From JBLHUT01 sp047629975 (GTDB lineage Bacteria > Pseudomonadota > Alphaproteobacteria > Rhodobacterales > Rhodobacteraceae): a stretch of 18,910 bases of DNA. The position numbers and the translations under genes are program-made. Under the pieces are notes generated by a model. The model did no database searches, was not told the DNA's origin, and was given only the letters and a program-made list of their open reading frames with translations. The stretch is from contig JBLHUT010000032.1 in assembly GCA_047629975.1 (NCBI GenBank), positions 1 through 18,910 on the forward strand, given 5' to 3'. Positions 8,370-14,892 of the stretch are shown here, piece after piece (within the stretch, counting starts at the first letter, position 1; the number at the start of each line of letters is the position of its first letter).

Positions 8370-8647
8370 AGTCTACCTTGAATCTGAGGGGGCCTGACGC
8401 AAACAAGACCCCCGCCCCTTGTGCAGGCGTCCTTCAAGACGCCCCCCACGGGTCGGTGATCCGTCTACTGTCGTCAGGCGACACAGCTTAAAACGTTACC
8501 ACAACATGCGCATAAAAGTTCCGGTCATGCCAGTGCGGGACGCCAAGAGACCCCGCGACAGCATAAGGTTGCCCGAAAAACGGGCAACTTACAGAGTTTG
8601 CAGACAAACCGCCCGTGGCATTTTCCACCGGCGCGGCACGCGACGCC
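8370..8647. other. 278-base gap upstream of the amidoligase operon
   Basis: The gap separates the formaldehyde dehydrogenase stop from the amidoligase operon start, both leftward. It holds the terminator-like hairpin at 8566-8590 and, within the leader of the operon, a perfect 6-base inverted repeat GGCGTC-cttcaa-GACGCC at 8426-8443. A clear sigma-70 promoter for the operon was not found by eye, although the AT-richer part around 8488-8520 is the likeliest place. I see no open frame with a good start and no riboswitch that I recognise. Confidence 0.45.
8566..8590 (-). terminator. Hairpin downstream of the formaldehyde dehydrogenase gene
   Basis: GTTGCCCG (8568-8575) and CGGGCAAC (8581-8588) pair perfectly around a five-base loop, extendable by one wobble and one A-T pair. 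It lies about 60 bases past the dehydrogenase stop at 8648. On the minus strand it is followed only by CCTTAT, so the U-tract is poor. It may stop the RNA as an intrinsic terminator or protect a 3' end. Confidence 0.5.
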
Positions 8648-9760
8648 CTAGTAAACAACGACCGAGCGGATCGACTTGCCTGCATGCATCAGATCGAAGC
8701 CGCTGTTGATATCCTCCAGCCCCATTGTGTGGGTGATCATCGGGTCGATCTCGATCTTGCCATCCATGTACCAATCGACAATCCGCGGCACGTCGGTGCG
8801 CCCGCGCGCGCCGCCAAAGGCCGTGCCGCGCCAGACACGGCCGGTCACAAGCTGGAACGGACGGGTCGTGATTTCGGCACCGGCAGGTGCGACGCCGATG
8901 ATGACACTTTCGCCCCAGCCCTTGTGCGCACTTTCCAGCGCCGTGCGCATCACGCCAACATTTCCAGTGGCGTCAAAGGTATAATCCGCCCCGCCTTTGG
9001 TCAGGCTCACCAGATACGCCACAAGATCGCCGTCAACCTCGTTCGGATTGACGAAATCGGTCATCCCGAAGCGTGTTGCCATCTCGACCCGCGCCGGGTT
9101 CAGATCGACACCGACGATCTGGTCCGCCCCCGCAAGCCGCAAGCCCTGCACCACATTCAAACCGATCCCGCCAAGCCCGAAGACAATCGCGCGGCTGCCA
9201 ACCTCGACCTTGGCGGTGTTGATGACGGCACCGATGCCGGTGGTCACACCGCACCCGATGTAACAAATCTTGTCAAAGGGCGCGTCCTTGCGGACTTTAG
9301 CCAGCGCGATTTCGGGCAGCACGGTGTGGTTGGCAAAGGTCGAGCACCCCATATAGTGCAGGATAGGCGTGCCATCGAGCATGCTGAACCGCGATGTTCC
9401 GTCCGGCATCAAACCCGCCCCTTGCGTCCCACGGATCGACTGGCACAGGTTCGTTTTCGGATTGAGGCAATATTCGCATTCGCGGCATTCCGGCGTATAA
9501 AGCGGGATGACATGATCGCCCGGCTTCAGGCTGGTCACGCCCGGACCGACCTCCAGCACGATACCCGCGCCCTCATGGCCCAGAATGGCCGGAAAAAGCC
9601 CTTCGGGGTCTGCGCCGGACCGGGTGAACTCATCTGTGTGACAAATCCCCGTGGCCTTCATTTCCACAAGCACCTCACCCGCACGGGGGCCTTCCAGATT
9701 GACCTCCATGACCTCGAGCGGCTTGCCTGCGGCAAGAGCGACAGCGGCACGCGTTTTCAT
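8648..9760 (-). CDS. adhI: S-(hydroxymethyl)glutathione dehydrogenase / class III alcohol dehydrogenase
   Basis: Oxidises S-hydroxymethylglutathione (formaldehyde plus glutathione) to S-formylglutathione with NAD+, the first committed step of glutathione-dependent formaldehyde detoxification; it may also reduce S-nitrosoglutathione. The 370 residues are normal for the family (also named frmA or adhC). Catalytic zinc ligands are C40 (GICHTDEF), H62 with E63 (GHEGAG) and C170 (IGCGVTTG). The structural zinc cysteines are C92, C95, C98 and C106. The Rossmann motif is GLGGIG at 195-200, with D219 binding the NAD ribose. GGAGG lies 8 bases before the ATG. The S-formylglutathione hydrolase gene that would complete the pathway is not in this window. 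A 6-base palindrome lies in the divergent promoter region upstream. Confidence 0.97.
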   Translation of the reverse strand: MKTRAAVALAAGKPLEVMEVNLEGPRAGEVLVEMKATGICHTDEFTRSGADPEGLFPAILGHEGAGIVLEVGPGVTSLKPGDHVIPLYTPECRECEYCLNPKTNLCQSIRGTQGAGLMPDGTSRFSMLDGTPILHYMGCSTFANHTVLPEIALAKVRKDAPFDKICYIGCGVTTGIGAVINTAKVEVGSRAIVFGLGGIGLNVVQGLRLAGADQIVGVDLNPARVEMATRFGMTDFVNPNEVDGDLVAYLVSLTKGGADYTFDATGNVGVMRTALESAHKGWGESVIIGVAPAGAEITTRPFQLVTGRVWRGTAFGGARGRTDVPRIVDWYMDGKIEIDPMITHTMGLEDINSGFDLMHAGKSIRSVVVY

Positions 9761-9781
9761 TCTGTGTTCCTCCGGTTATGT

Positions 9782-9796
9782 CCTTTGGCACAAAGG
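9782..9796. promoter_or_regulatory. Palindrome CCTTTG-N3-CAAAGG, possible operator
   Basis: A perfect inverted repeat of 6 bases with a 3-base spacer sits in the 82-base gap between the divergent formaldehyde dehydrogenase and I78 inhibitor genes. It is 22 bases before the dehydrogenase ATG on that gene's strand. Its position suits a repressor or activator site for one or both genes. A wider inverted pair, CCGGTT (9772-9777) and AACCGG (9820-9825), flanks it unequally. No known regulator motif was matched. Confidence 0.35.
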
Positions 9797-9842
9797 TGTG
9801 CGATCGTTGCGGGATATGCAACCGGCCAAGAAGGAGATGGAC

Positions 9843-10208
9843 ATGAAACGCAAATTGATTTTGGGCCTCGTGGTCGGGCTGGCCGGTTGTGCGCCGGTCA
9901 TCCCGGTCGATCCTGTGACAGGGTTTGAAGACTTCGATATCAGCGAAACTGTGTTACAGCAGACAAGCGAGGATCAGACGGGCGAGGATCAGACAGGCGG
10001 GCTGGTCGAACGCACACCCGACAGCTGCGGCGCCGAGCCGATGCAGGCATTCATCGGGCAGCCGCAAAACACGGCACCACTGATGACCTCCGAGCGGCCA
10101 ATGCGCATTATCAACCCCGGCGATCTGGTCACACAGGAATACAACGCCCAGCGGATCAATTTCACCGTTGATGCGACAGGGATCATCCTCAGGGTTGCCT
10201 GTGGATGA
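9843..10208 (+). CDS. I78 family peptidase inhibitor lipoprotein (121 aa)
   Basis: A small exported lipoprotein. Residues 1-15 are a basic and hydrophobic signal ending in the lipobox L-A-G-C, with C16 as the lipidated cysteine. Residues about 24-58 are an acidic linker holding a five-residue tandem repeat. Residues about 60-121 match the Inhibitor_I78 pattern: CGAEPMQAFIGQP, then PMRIINPGDLVTQEYNAQRINF, ending VDATGIILRVACG. C62 and C120 may pair. The I78 family includes inhibitors of serine proteases such as elastase, so a role guarding the periplasm is likely but the target is unknown. ATG 9843 is chosen since AAGGAG lies just upstream and the product then begins with a proper signal peptide; an in-frame ATG two codons earlier is closer to it. 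Confidence 0.88.
   Translation: MKRKLILGLVVGLAGCAPVIPVDPVTGFEDFDISETVLQQTSEDQTGEDQTGGLVERTPDSCGAEPMQAFIGQPQNTAPLMTSERPMRIINPGDLVTQEYNAQRINFTVDATGIILRVACG
9969..9998 (+). repeat. Two tandem copies of a 15-base unit inside the I78 lipoprotein gene
   Basis: GAGGATCAGACGGGC (9969-9983) is followed at once by a copy differing at one base (9984-9998). Both encode E-D-Q-T-G. The unit is a multiple of three, so gain or loss changes only the length of the linker between the lipid anchor and the inhibitor domain. The near identity suggests a recent duplication by slippage. Confidence 0.85.
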
Positions 10209-10217
10209 ACTCACCCC

Positions 10218-10255
10218 AAGGTGCGCTTGCGGGGCACACCGCGCCTGCGCACCTT
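10218..10255. terminator. Bidirectional terminator between convergent genes
   Basis: AAGGTGCGC (10218-10226) and GCGCACCTT (10247-10255) pair perfectly over 9 bases. Inside the 20-base loop, GCGG (10229-10232) and CCGC (10239-10242) can form a second short stem. It lies in the 67-base gap between the convergent I78 lipoprotein gene and the leftward SpoIIAA-like gene. A short T run follows on the plus strand, and AA pairs precede it. Confidence 0.65.
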
Positions 10256-10275
10256 TCGACAAGGTTGCCCTGACT

Positions 10276-11028
10276 TCAGCTTGAAGCGCCCTGAACCGGC
10301 CCGTTTCCAACCAGCCATTCACAGGCCTTGGTCAGATCACCATCCTCGAAATACTTGAAGTCGGCATTCACGAATGTCGGCCCGAGCCGCCGTGCCAGAC
10401 CCGCAATGGCCCCCGTGCCCACCAGCGCAAGTCTGTCGACCAAATTCCGGTGGTCGCGCACCAGCGCAAAATGTTCGAACACTGCCCCAAGCCCCTGCCA
10501 GCCCTCGAAATCCCGTAAGTCCAACAAAAGTTTGAAGTCCTCGTTGGCGCGGATAAACGCGTTCAGGTCCTTTTCCTCTTCGGCATAGGTTGCGGCGTCG
10601 ATCTTGCCCAGAAGCTGCACGTGAAGAATGCCGTGGCCAAGATCGGTCTGGTGGATGCTGCCCAGCGACTCGGTCAGCCAGCGCCGCGCCTCGTCTTCTT
10701 GCGCTAACGAGAACAACATAACGGGGCATGGCATGAAAATACTGAACGCGCGTATCGACATTGTCAGCCACTGCGCCTCGGAGACGACTGCGATCCGGTC
10801 AAATCCGCGCCAGTGCTTCAGCCCGATCCGCGCATCTGCCATCATCGCCCCGAGCGAATAGTCACCCGGATTGTTTTCGATGCGCACAAGAAGGCGCACA
10901 TCGTCATGGTCCACAAACGCGCGCTCAAGGGCTGGCACCACAACATTGGTGTAATCCCTTTCGGTAACGTCTCCCGACGCATGAAATTCAAGAATATCGC
11001 CGCGTGCCGTTGGTTTCTCTTTGATCAT
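10276..11028 (-). CDS. Tandem SpoIIAA-like (STAS-fold) domain protein (250 aa)
   Basis: Two copies of a SpoIIAA-like domain in one chain. Copy A spans about residues 8-118 (GDILEFHASGDVTERDY, through the MMADARIGLKHWRGFDRIAVV region). Copy B spans about 130-240 (GILHVQLLGKIDAATY, LLLDLRDFEGW, DRLALVG, then FEDGDLTKACEWL). The B copy keeps the family's typical LLD-x-x-DFEGW and Y/F-F-x-x-x-x-x-x-A-x-x-WL ends; in the A copy the counterparts are weaker (LLVRIENNPGDY, EDEARRWL). The usual bacterial relatives have one domain of about 120 residues. The function of the family is unclear; anti-sigma partner binding is known for true SpoIIAA but no phosphorylated serine motif is evident. ATG 11028 is preferred to an upstream TTG. 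It diverges from imuB. Confidence 0.82.
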   Translation of the reverse strand: MIKEKPTARGDILEFHASGDVTERDYTNVVVPALERAFVDHDDVRLLVRIENNPGDYSLGAMMADARIGLKHWRGFDRIAVVSEAQWLTMSIRAFSIFMPCPVMLFSLAQEDEARRWLTESLGSIHQTDLGHGILHVQLLGKIDAATYAEEEKDLNAFIRANEDFKLLLDLRDFEGWQGLGAVFEHFALVRDHRNLVDRLALVGTGAIAGLARRLGPTFVNADFKYFEDGDLTKACEWLVGNGPVQGASS

Positions 11029-11115
11029 TTCAGCCCCCAGACTCAATTTTCATATTTGGCAAGGATGATCATACGCTCCGCGCCTTCTTGTGCCTTGATC
11101 CAACGCAAGAGAGAC

Positions 11116-11142
11116 TCGACTCACGCGGATCAAAAGCATAAT
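11116..11142 (+). promoter_or_regulatory. Candidate promoter of imuB
   Basis: CATAAT at 11137-11142 matches the -10 consensus at 5 of 6 positions. TCGACT at 11116-11121 matches the -35 at 4 of 6, with a short 15-base spacer. Transcription would start near 11149, at the first half of the LexA box. A repressor bound there would block initiation, which supports the assignment. The call was made by eye. Confidence 0.45.
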
Positions 11143-11148
11143 CGTAAG

Positions 11149-11163
11149 GAACAAAAAAGGAAC
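11149..11163 (+). promoter_or_regulatory. LexA (SOS) box, GAAC-N7-GAAC
   Basis: GAAC at 11149-11152 and GAAC at 11160-11163 are separated by exactly 7 bases (AAAAAAG). This is the direct-repeat form known for alphaproteobacterial LexA (GTTC-N7-GTTC on the other strand, first defined in Rhodobacter sphaeroides). It lies just before imuB, a gene under LexA control in alphaproteobacteria, and just past a candidate -10. The site and its neighbour support each other. Confidence 0.85.
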
Positions 11164-11204
11164 ATTTGCGCATTATGCCTGTTGTAACACCGCCTGCGCC
11201 CGGA

Positions 11205-12893
11205 ATGATCAGCAGCCCTCACCGCAGGGTTCTGTCGCTGTGGTTTCCACGTCTGGCGGCCGAACGGCTTTTGCGGCAGGCGCGCGGCACGATCGAGCGG
11301 CCCTTTGCGGTGGTGCAAGACAGTGGCAACATGCAAAGCCTGAGTGCGTTGTCGGTCGAGGCCTCGCAGGCCGGTCTTCATGCAGGGCAACCGCTGCGCG
11401 ATGCGCGCGCGATGTGCCCCGAGCTTGTGACACGGCTGGCCAATCCACAGGCAGAGGCGGCATTTCTGGTGACTTTGCGCCGCTGGGCAGCCAAATTTTC
11501 ACCCTGGGTTGCCGATGCGCCACCGGCTTCGTTGATGATCGACATCACCGGCTGCGCCCATCTGTTCGGAGGAGAAGCCGGATTGCTCGAACAGGTCGAG
11601 CAGGATTGTGAGGCCCTCAGGCTCAGCGTTCGGGCGGGAATCGCCGACACCGTCGGCGCGGCATGGGCTCTGGCGCGGTTCGGCACACACGCCCGCAATA
11701 ACACCCCGGGCAATGCCCGCTCCGGCGATGCAATCGATCAGGAAGCCCGCGCCACCCGGTCGCGCGCGGTGAAACGGCGCAACTGGGAGCGGGGCGGGGC
11801 CGCCACACCCCACGCCGGGAACGGCAACCGGACGGCCAAAAACCGCATTGCTCCCCCCGGTCACACCCGCGCCACCCTTGAACAGATGCCGATCGCCGCG
11901 CTGCGCCTGCCAGAAGCCACCTTGAGCCAGCTCACAAGACTGGGCCTGCGCCAGATCGGTGATCTTGCCGGTCAACCCCGCGCCGCCCTCGCACGGCGAT
12001 TCGGGAAGGAGCTGATGCTGCGTCTGGACCAAGCCCTCGGAACTGTGCCCGAGCCGATATCGCCGGCGCGCCCGCCGTTGCATTTCGCCACGCGTCTGAC
12101 ACTGCCCGAGCCGATTGGCCTGACCAAAGATCTGGCGGCGGGAATCGATCGCCTGCTGCCGCCGCTCTGCGCCAGATTGCGGGACAAAGGACACGGCGCG
12201 CGCCGTGTCCGGTTGCAGGTTTTCCGCTGCGACCAGACGATGCAGACAGTCGAGGTCGGGCTCGCACGCCCGTCCGATACGCCAGAGCGCTTGCTACCGT
12301 TACTGATTATGAAGCTGGACGACATCGACGCAGGCCCCGGCATCGATGTCCTGCGGCTCGAGGCGCATGTGACCGAGCCATTGCATGCCAAACAACACAA
12401 GGGCCACCTGAACGCAGCCGCAGACACCGCCGAACGGCTTGCCGGAGATACAGCGATTGACGACCTGATCGGAAAGCTCGGCGCACGGGTGACGCTGGAT
12501 ACGATTACCCGCCTGCATCCGGCCAGCAGCCATCTGCCGGAAAAGACCGCTCTGGTTCTAGCGGCAGCATGGTCGGAAGCCGCAACGGACTGGCCTGCAC
12601 ACGTGCTTTACCAACGTCCCCTGACGCTGTTCCGGCCAGAGCTGGTCACTCCTGTCACACAATGCCGCCCCCTGCCCGAACACTTCAGATGGCGCCGCCG
12701 CACGTTACGCATAACCCATGCCACAGGCCCCGAGCGCATCGCGCCGGAGTGGTGGCTGGATGATTCGGACTGGCGCACGGGGATTCGCGATTATTGGCGC
12801 GTCGAAACCGAAACAGGAGAAAGGCTCTGGCTTTACCGCGCACACGGGGGCGTTTTGTCCGCCGGCTGGTTCTGCCACGGTATATTTGCCTAA
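11205..12893 (+). CDS. imuB: ImuB, Y-family DNA polymerase homologue of the mutasome
   Basis: ImuB is the non-catalytic Y-family protein that links ImuA and the error-prone polymerase DnaE2 to the sliding clamp in SOS mutagenesis. The N-terminus RRVLSLWFPRLAAERLLR replaces the metal-binding Asp of active polymerases (LFVDFDYF type). SLMIDITGCAHLFGG stands where active enzymes have the SxDE motif. A variable, basic, Arg/Asn-rich linker follows, before a helix-hairpin-helix-like stretch (LTRLGLRQIGDLAGQPRAAL), then a little-finger region. The C-terminus (PERIAPEWW, RDYWRVETETGERLWLYRAHGG, SAGWFCHGIFA) is diagnostic of the family. QRPLTLF is a possible clamp-binding peptide. The start is uncertain: ATG 11205 fits homologues best (562 aa), but ATG 11175 or TTG 11166 are possible; none has a good ribosome binding site. 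No imuA or dnaE2 adjoins it. Confidence 0.93.
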   Translation: MISSPHRRVLSLWFPRLAAERLLRQARGTIERPFAVVQDSGNMQSLSALSVEASQAGLHAGQPLRDARAMCPELVTRLANPQAEAAFLVTLRRWAAKFSPWVADAPPASLMIDITGCAHLFGGEAGLLEQVEQDCEALRLSVRAGIADTVGAAWALARFGTHARNNTPGNARSGDAIDQEARATRSRAVKRRNWERGGAATPHAGNGNRTAKNRIAPPGHTRATLEQMPIAALRLPEATLSQLTRLGLRQIGDLAGQPRAALARRFGKELMLRLDQALGTVPEPISPARPPLHFATRLTLPEPIGLTKDLAAGIDRLLPPLCARLRDKGHGARRVRLQVFRCDQTMQTVEVGLARPSDTPERLLPLLIMKLDDIDAGPGIDVLRLEAHVTEPLHAKQHKGHLNAAADTAERLAGDTAIDDLIGKLGARVTLDTITRLHPASSHLPEKTALVLAAAWSEAATDWPAHVLYQRPLTLFRPELVTPVTQCRPLPEHFRWRRRTLRITHATGPERIAPEWWLDDSDWRTGIRDYWRVETETGERLWLYRAHGGVLSAGWFCHGIFA

Positions 12894-12965
12894 CCGATGT
12901 TCTCTTTTCACGCACAGGTAACGCTCCCGCCCGAAATCCGCCTCTGGCGTTTCCGGTTGGGCCCG

Positions 12966-12983
12966 GCGCCGCAAGAGCGGCGC
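12966..12983 (+). terminator. GC-rich hairpin past imuB, possible terminator
   Basis: GCGCCGC (12966-12972) and GCGGCGC (12977-12983) pair perfectly around the tetraloop AAGA, 73 bases past the imuB stop. No T run follows, so intrinsic termination is doubtful. The rest of the 210-base gap 12894-13103 is open in frame with the next gene but has no start with a ribosome binding site, so I treat it as non-coding leader. Confidence 0.3.
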
Positions 12984-13103
12984 ACCACCGCGCCGCAACG
13001 ACCCCCGGGCGGTTGTGACCCCGACGCCTTGCGGGCCTTCGACACTGGCACATTCCGGCCCGTGGCCTTAATGAGGGGTCTGAAACTGCCGACCGGAGAA
13101 TTT

Positions 13104-13892
13104 ATGTCTTTCACGCTCGCCACATGGAATATCAATTCCGTCCGCCTACGCGCCGAATTGGTGGCGCAACTTTTGCGCGACACAGCCCCCGACGTGCTGT
13201 GCCTTCAGGAGTGCAAATCACCGGTCGACAAAATTCCGACCGATATCTTTGCCGCTCTTGGCTACCACCACATGGTTGCGCGCGGGCAGAAAGGGTACAA
13301 CGGAGTCGCGATACTTTCACGCCTGCCGCTTGAGGATTGCGGCGGGCAGGATTTCGCAGGACTTGGCCATGCCCGCCACGTTGCCGCCCGACTTGAAAAC
13401 GGCACCACCATCCACAACTTTTACGTGCCCGCCGGTGGTGACATCCCCGACCGCGCCAAGAACGAGAAATTCGGCCAGAAACTCGATTACCTGACCGATA
13501 TGCGCGACTGGTTCCGCGCCGAGCCGCCAGAGAACGCCATTCTGGTCGGGGATCTAAACATCGCCCCGCGCCCCGATGACGTCTGGAACCACAAACAGCT
13601 GCTCAAGGTTGTCAGCCACACCCCCGTCGAGGTGGCCCAACTTGCCGAGACCCAAGAGAGCGGCAACTGGATCGACATCACCCGCAAGGACATCCCCGAC
13701 GGACCGCTTTACAGTTGGTGGTCCTATCGGTCACCGGCGTGGGACACCGCCGACAAAGGTCGCAGGCTGGATCATGTCTGGGCCACCGGTGACATCGCGG
13801 GCCGCAGCCATTCAAGCCGCATCCACCGCGACGCACGCGGATGGGAGAAGCCATCAGACCACGCACCGGTCTTTGCGACCTTTGATCTGTAG
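13104..13892 (+). CDS. xthA: Exodeoxyribonuclease III (AP endonuclease)
   Basis: Cleaves DNA 5' of abasic sites and degrades duplex DNA 3' to 5' in base-excision repair; Mg-dependent. The 262 residues are normal for the ExoIII group of the endonuclease/exonuclease/phosphatase superfamily. Visible motifs: N9 in ATWNINSVR, metal ligand E36 in CLQECK, GYNGVAILSR near 64-73, D150/N152 in GDLNIAP, the DNA-contacting SWWSYR region near 204, RLDHVWAT near 221, and the catalytic pair D252/H253 in PSDHAP. ATG 13104 is chosen because GGAG lies 5 bases before it and the product starts as homologues do. It follows imuB on the same strand after 210 bases, so it may have its own promoter; no LexA box was seen in that gap. 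Confidence 0.96.
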   Translation: MSFTLATWNINSVRLRAELVAQLLRDTAPDVLCLQECKSPVDKIPTDIFAALGYHHMVARGQKGYNGVAILSRLPLEDCGGQDFAGLGHARHVAARLENGTTIHNFYVPAGGDIPDRAKNEKFGQKLDYLTDMRDWFRAEPPENAILVGDLNIAPRPDDVWNHKQLLKVVSHTPVEVAQLAETQESGNWIDITRKDIPDGPLYSWWSYRSPAWDTADKGRRLDHVWATGDIAGRSHSSRIHRDARGWEKPSDHAPVFATFDL

Positions 13893-13963
13893 CCGCCAAC
13901 CTTGAAAACACGCCCCTTACGGGCCATCTAATCCACAAACACACCCAACACTGGGAGATACCG

Positions 13964-14869
13964 ATGCTCGAACTCGGCCAAGCCACACCACAACCCGCAG
14001 CTGACCTGATCAAGGACGGCACTGAAGCCACCTTTATGCAAGACGTGATCGAGGCGTCCAAAGACGTGCCGGTTATCGTTGATTTCTGGGCCGAGTGGTG
14101 TGGCCCGTGCAAAACGCTCGGGCCTGCCCTCGAGGCGGCTGTGACGGCTGCAAAGGGCAAGGTCAAGATGGTCAAGATCGATGTTGACCGCAATCAGGGC
14201 ATCGCAGGGCAACTACAGATCCAGTCTCTGCCAACGGTTTATGCCTTTTATGAGGGCAAGCCGGTCGACGGCTTCCAAGGCAACCAGCCCGGGTCCGAGA
14301 TCAAGGCCTTTATCGACCGTGTCGCAGCCCTTGCCGGTGACGACGGATTGGCCGAGGCGCTTGAGGCGGCTGAAACCATGCTGGCCGAAGGCGAGGCAGG
14401 TGATGCGGCAGAAACCTTTGCTGCCATCTTTGAGGAAGAGCCCGAAAATGCTGCCGCTCTGGGCGGTCTGGTGCGGGCCCACATCGCGTTGGAAGACGTG
14501 GATCAGGCCGAGGCGCTGCTGGCGGATCTTCCTGTGAAGATCGCGAATGCCCCCGAGATCGATGCCGCACGTGCGCAACTTGCTTTGCTCAAGCAGGCCG
14601 CAAAAGCCGGGCCACTTGACGAATTGCGTGCCGCTGTTGCTGCCGATCCGGCAAACATGCAGACCCGTTTCGACCTTGCTACTGCACTTCATGCAGACGG
14701 AAACATTGAAGACGCCGTAAACGAGCTACTTGGTATGTTTCAGCAGGATCGTGACTGGAACGAGGCTGCTGCCAAGACACAACTTTTTACGATTTTCGAC
14801 GCGCTCAAGCCTCAGGACCCGATCGCGTTGAATGGACGGCGCAAGCTGTCCTCGATCATATTCGCCTGA
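13964..14869 (+). CDS. cnoX: Thioredoxin-domain TPR protein, CnoX/YbbN type (301 aa)
   Basis: A thioredoxin domain (about 18-122) with an intact CxxC site, WCGPC with C46 and C49, and the cis-Pro region SLPTVYAFYEGK. It is followed by an all-helical region of about 180 residues with tetratricopeptide-like pairs (EALEAAETMLAEGEAGDAAE, and NMQTRFDLATALHADGN near 225). This is the architecture of E. coli CnoX (YbbN), a holdase that protects substrates from oxidation and hands them to GroEL and DnaK. Unlike E. coli CnoX, this protein keeps both cysteines, so it may also be redox-active, as reported for Caulobacter CnoX. GGGAG lies 7 bases before the ATG. It is followed after 23 bases by the Lon-N gene. 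Genome pipelines often call such genes trxA. Confidence 0.9.
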   Translation: MLELGQATPQPAADLIKDGTEATFMQDVIEASKDVPVIVDFWAEWCGPCKTLGPALEAAVTAAKGKVKMVKIDVDRNQGIAGQLQIQSLPTVYAFYEGKPVDGFQGNQPGSEIKAFIDRVAALAGDDGLAEALEAAETMLAEGEAGDAAETFAAIFEEEPENAAALGGLVRAHIALEDVDQAEALLADLPVKIANAPEIDAARAQLALLKQAAKAGPLDELRAAVAADPANMQTRFDLATALHADGNIEDAVNELLGMFQQDRDWNEAAAKTQLFTIFDALKPQDPIALNGRRKLSSIIFA

Positions 14870-14892
14870 TCCATAAGGACACGACCCCCCGC

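Noticed and set aside
2599..8381. Long plus-strand open frames opposite the amidoligase operon
   Set aside because: High-GC genes leave antisense frames open; these have Arg/His/Pro-rich products without motifs, while the minus-strand frames show clear families.
8419..8709. A 96-codon plus-strand frame in the gap before the formaldehyde dehydrogenase gene
   Set aside because: Arg- and Pro-rich, no ribosome binding site, and it crosses the terminator hairpin and the dehydrogenase 3' end.
11690..11870. A possible insertion in imuB giving a basic, Asn/Arg-rich stretch
   Set aside because: This is the normally variable linker before the helix-hairpin-helix part; the frame is intact on both sides and no repeat or mobile-element end is seen.
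12897..13103. Upstream in-frame extension of exonuclease III from an ATG at 12897
   Set aside because: The 69 extra residues are Arg/Pro-rich and unlike the family, and the ATG at 13104 has GGAG at proper spacing and gives the normal N-terminus.
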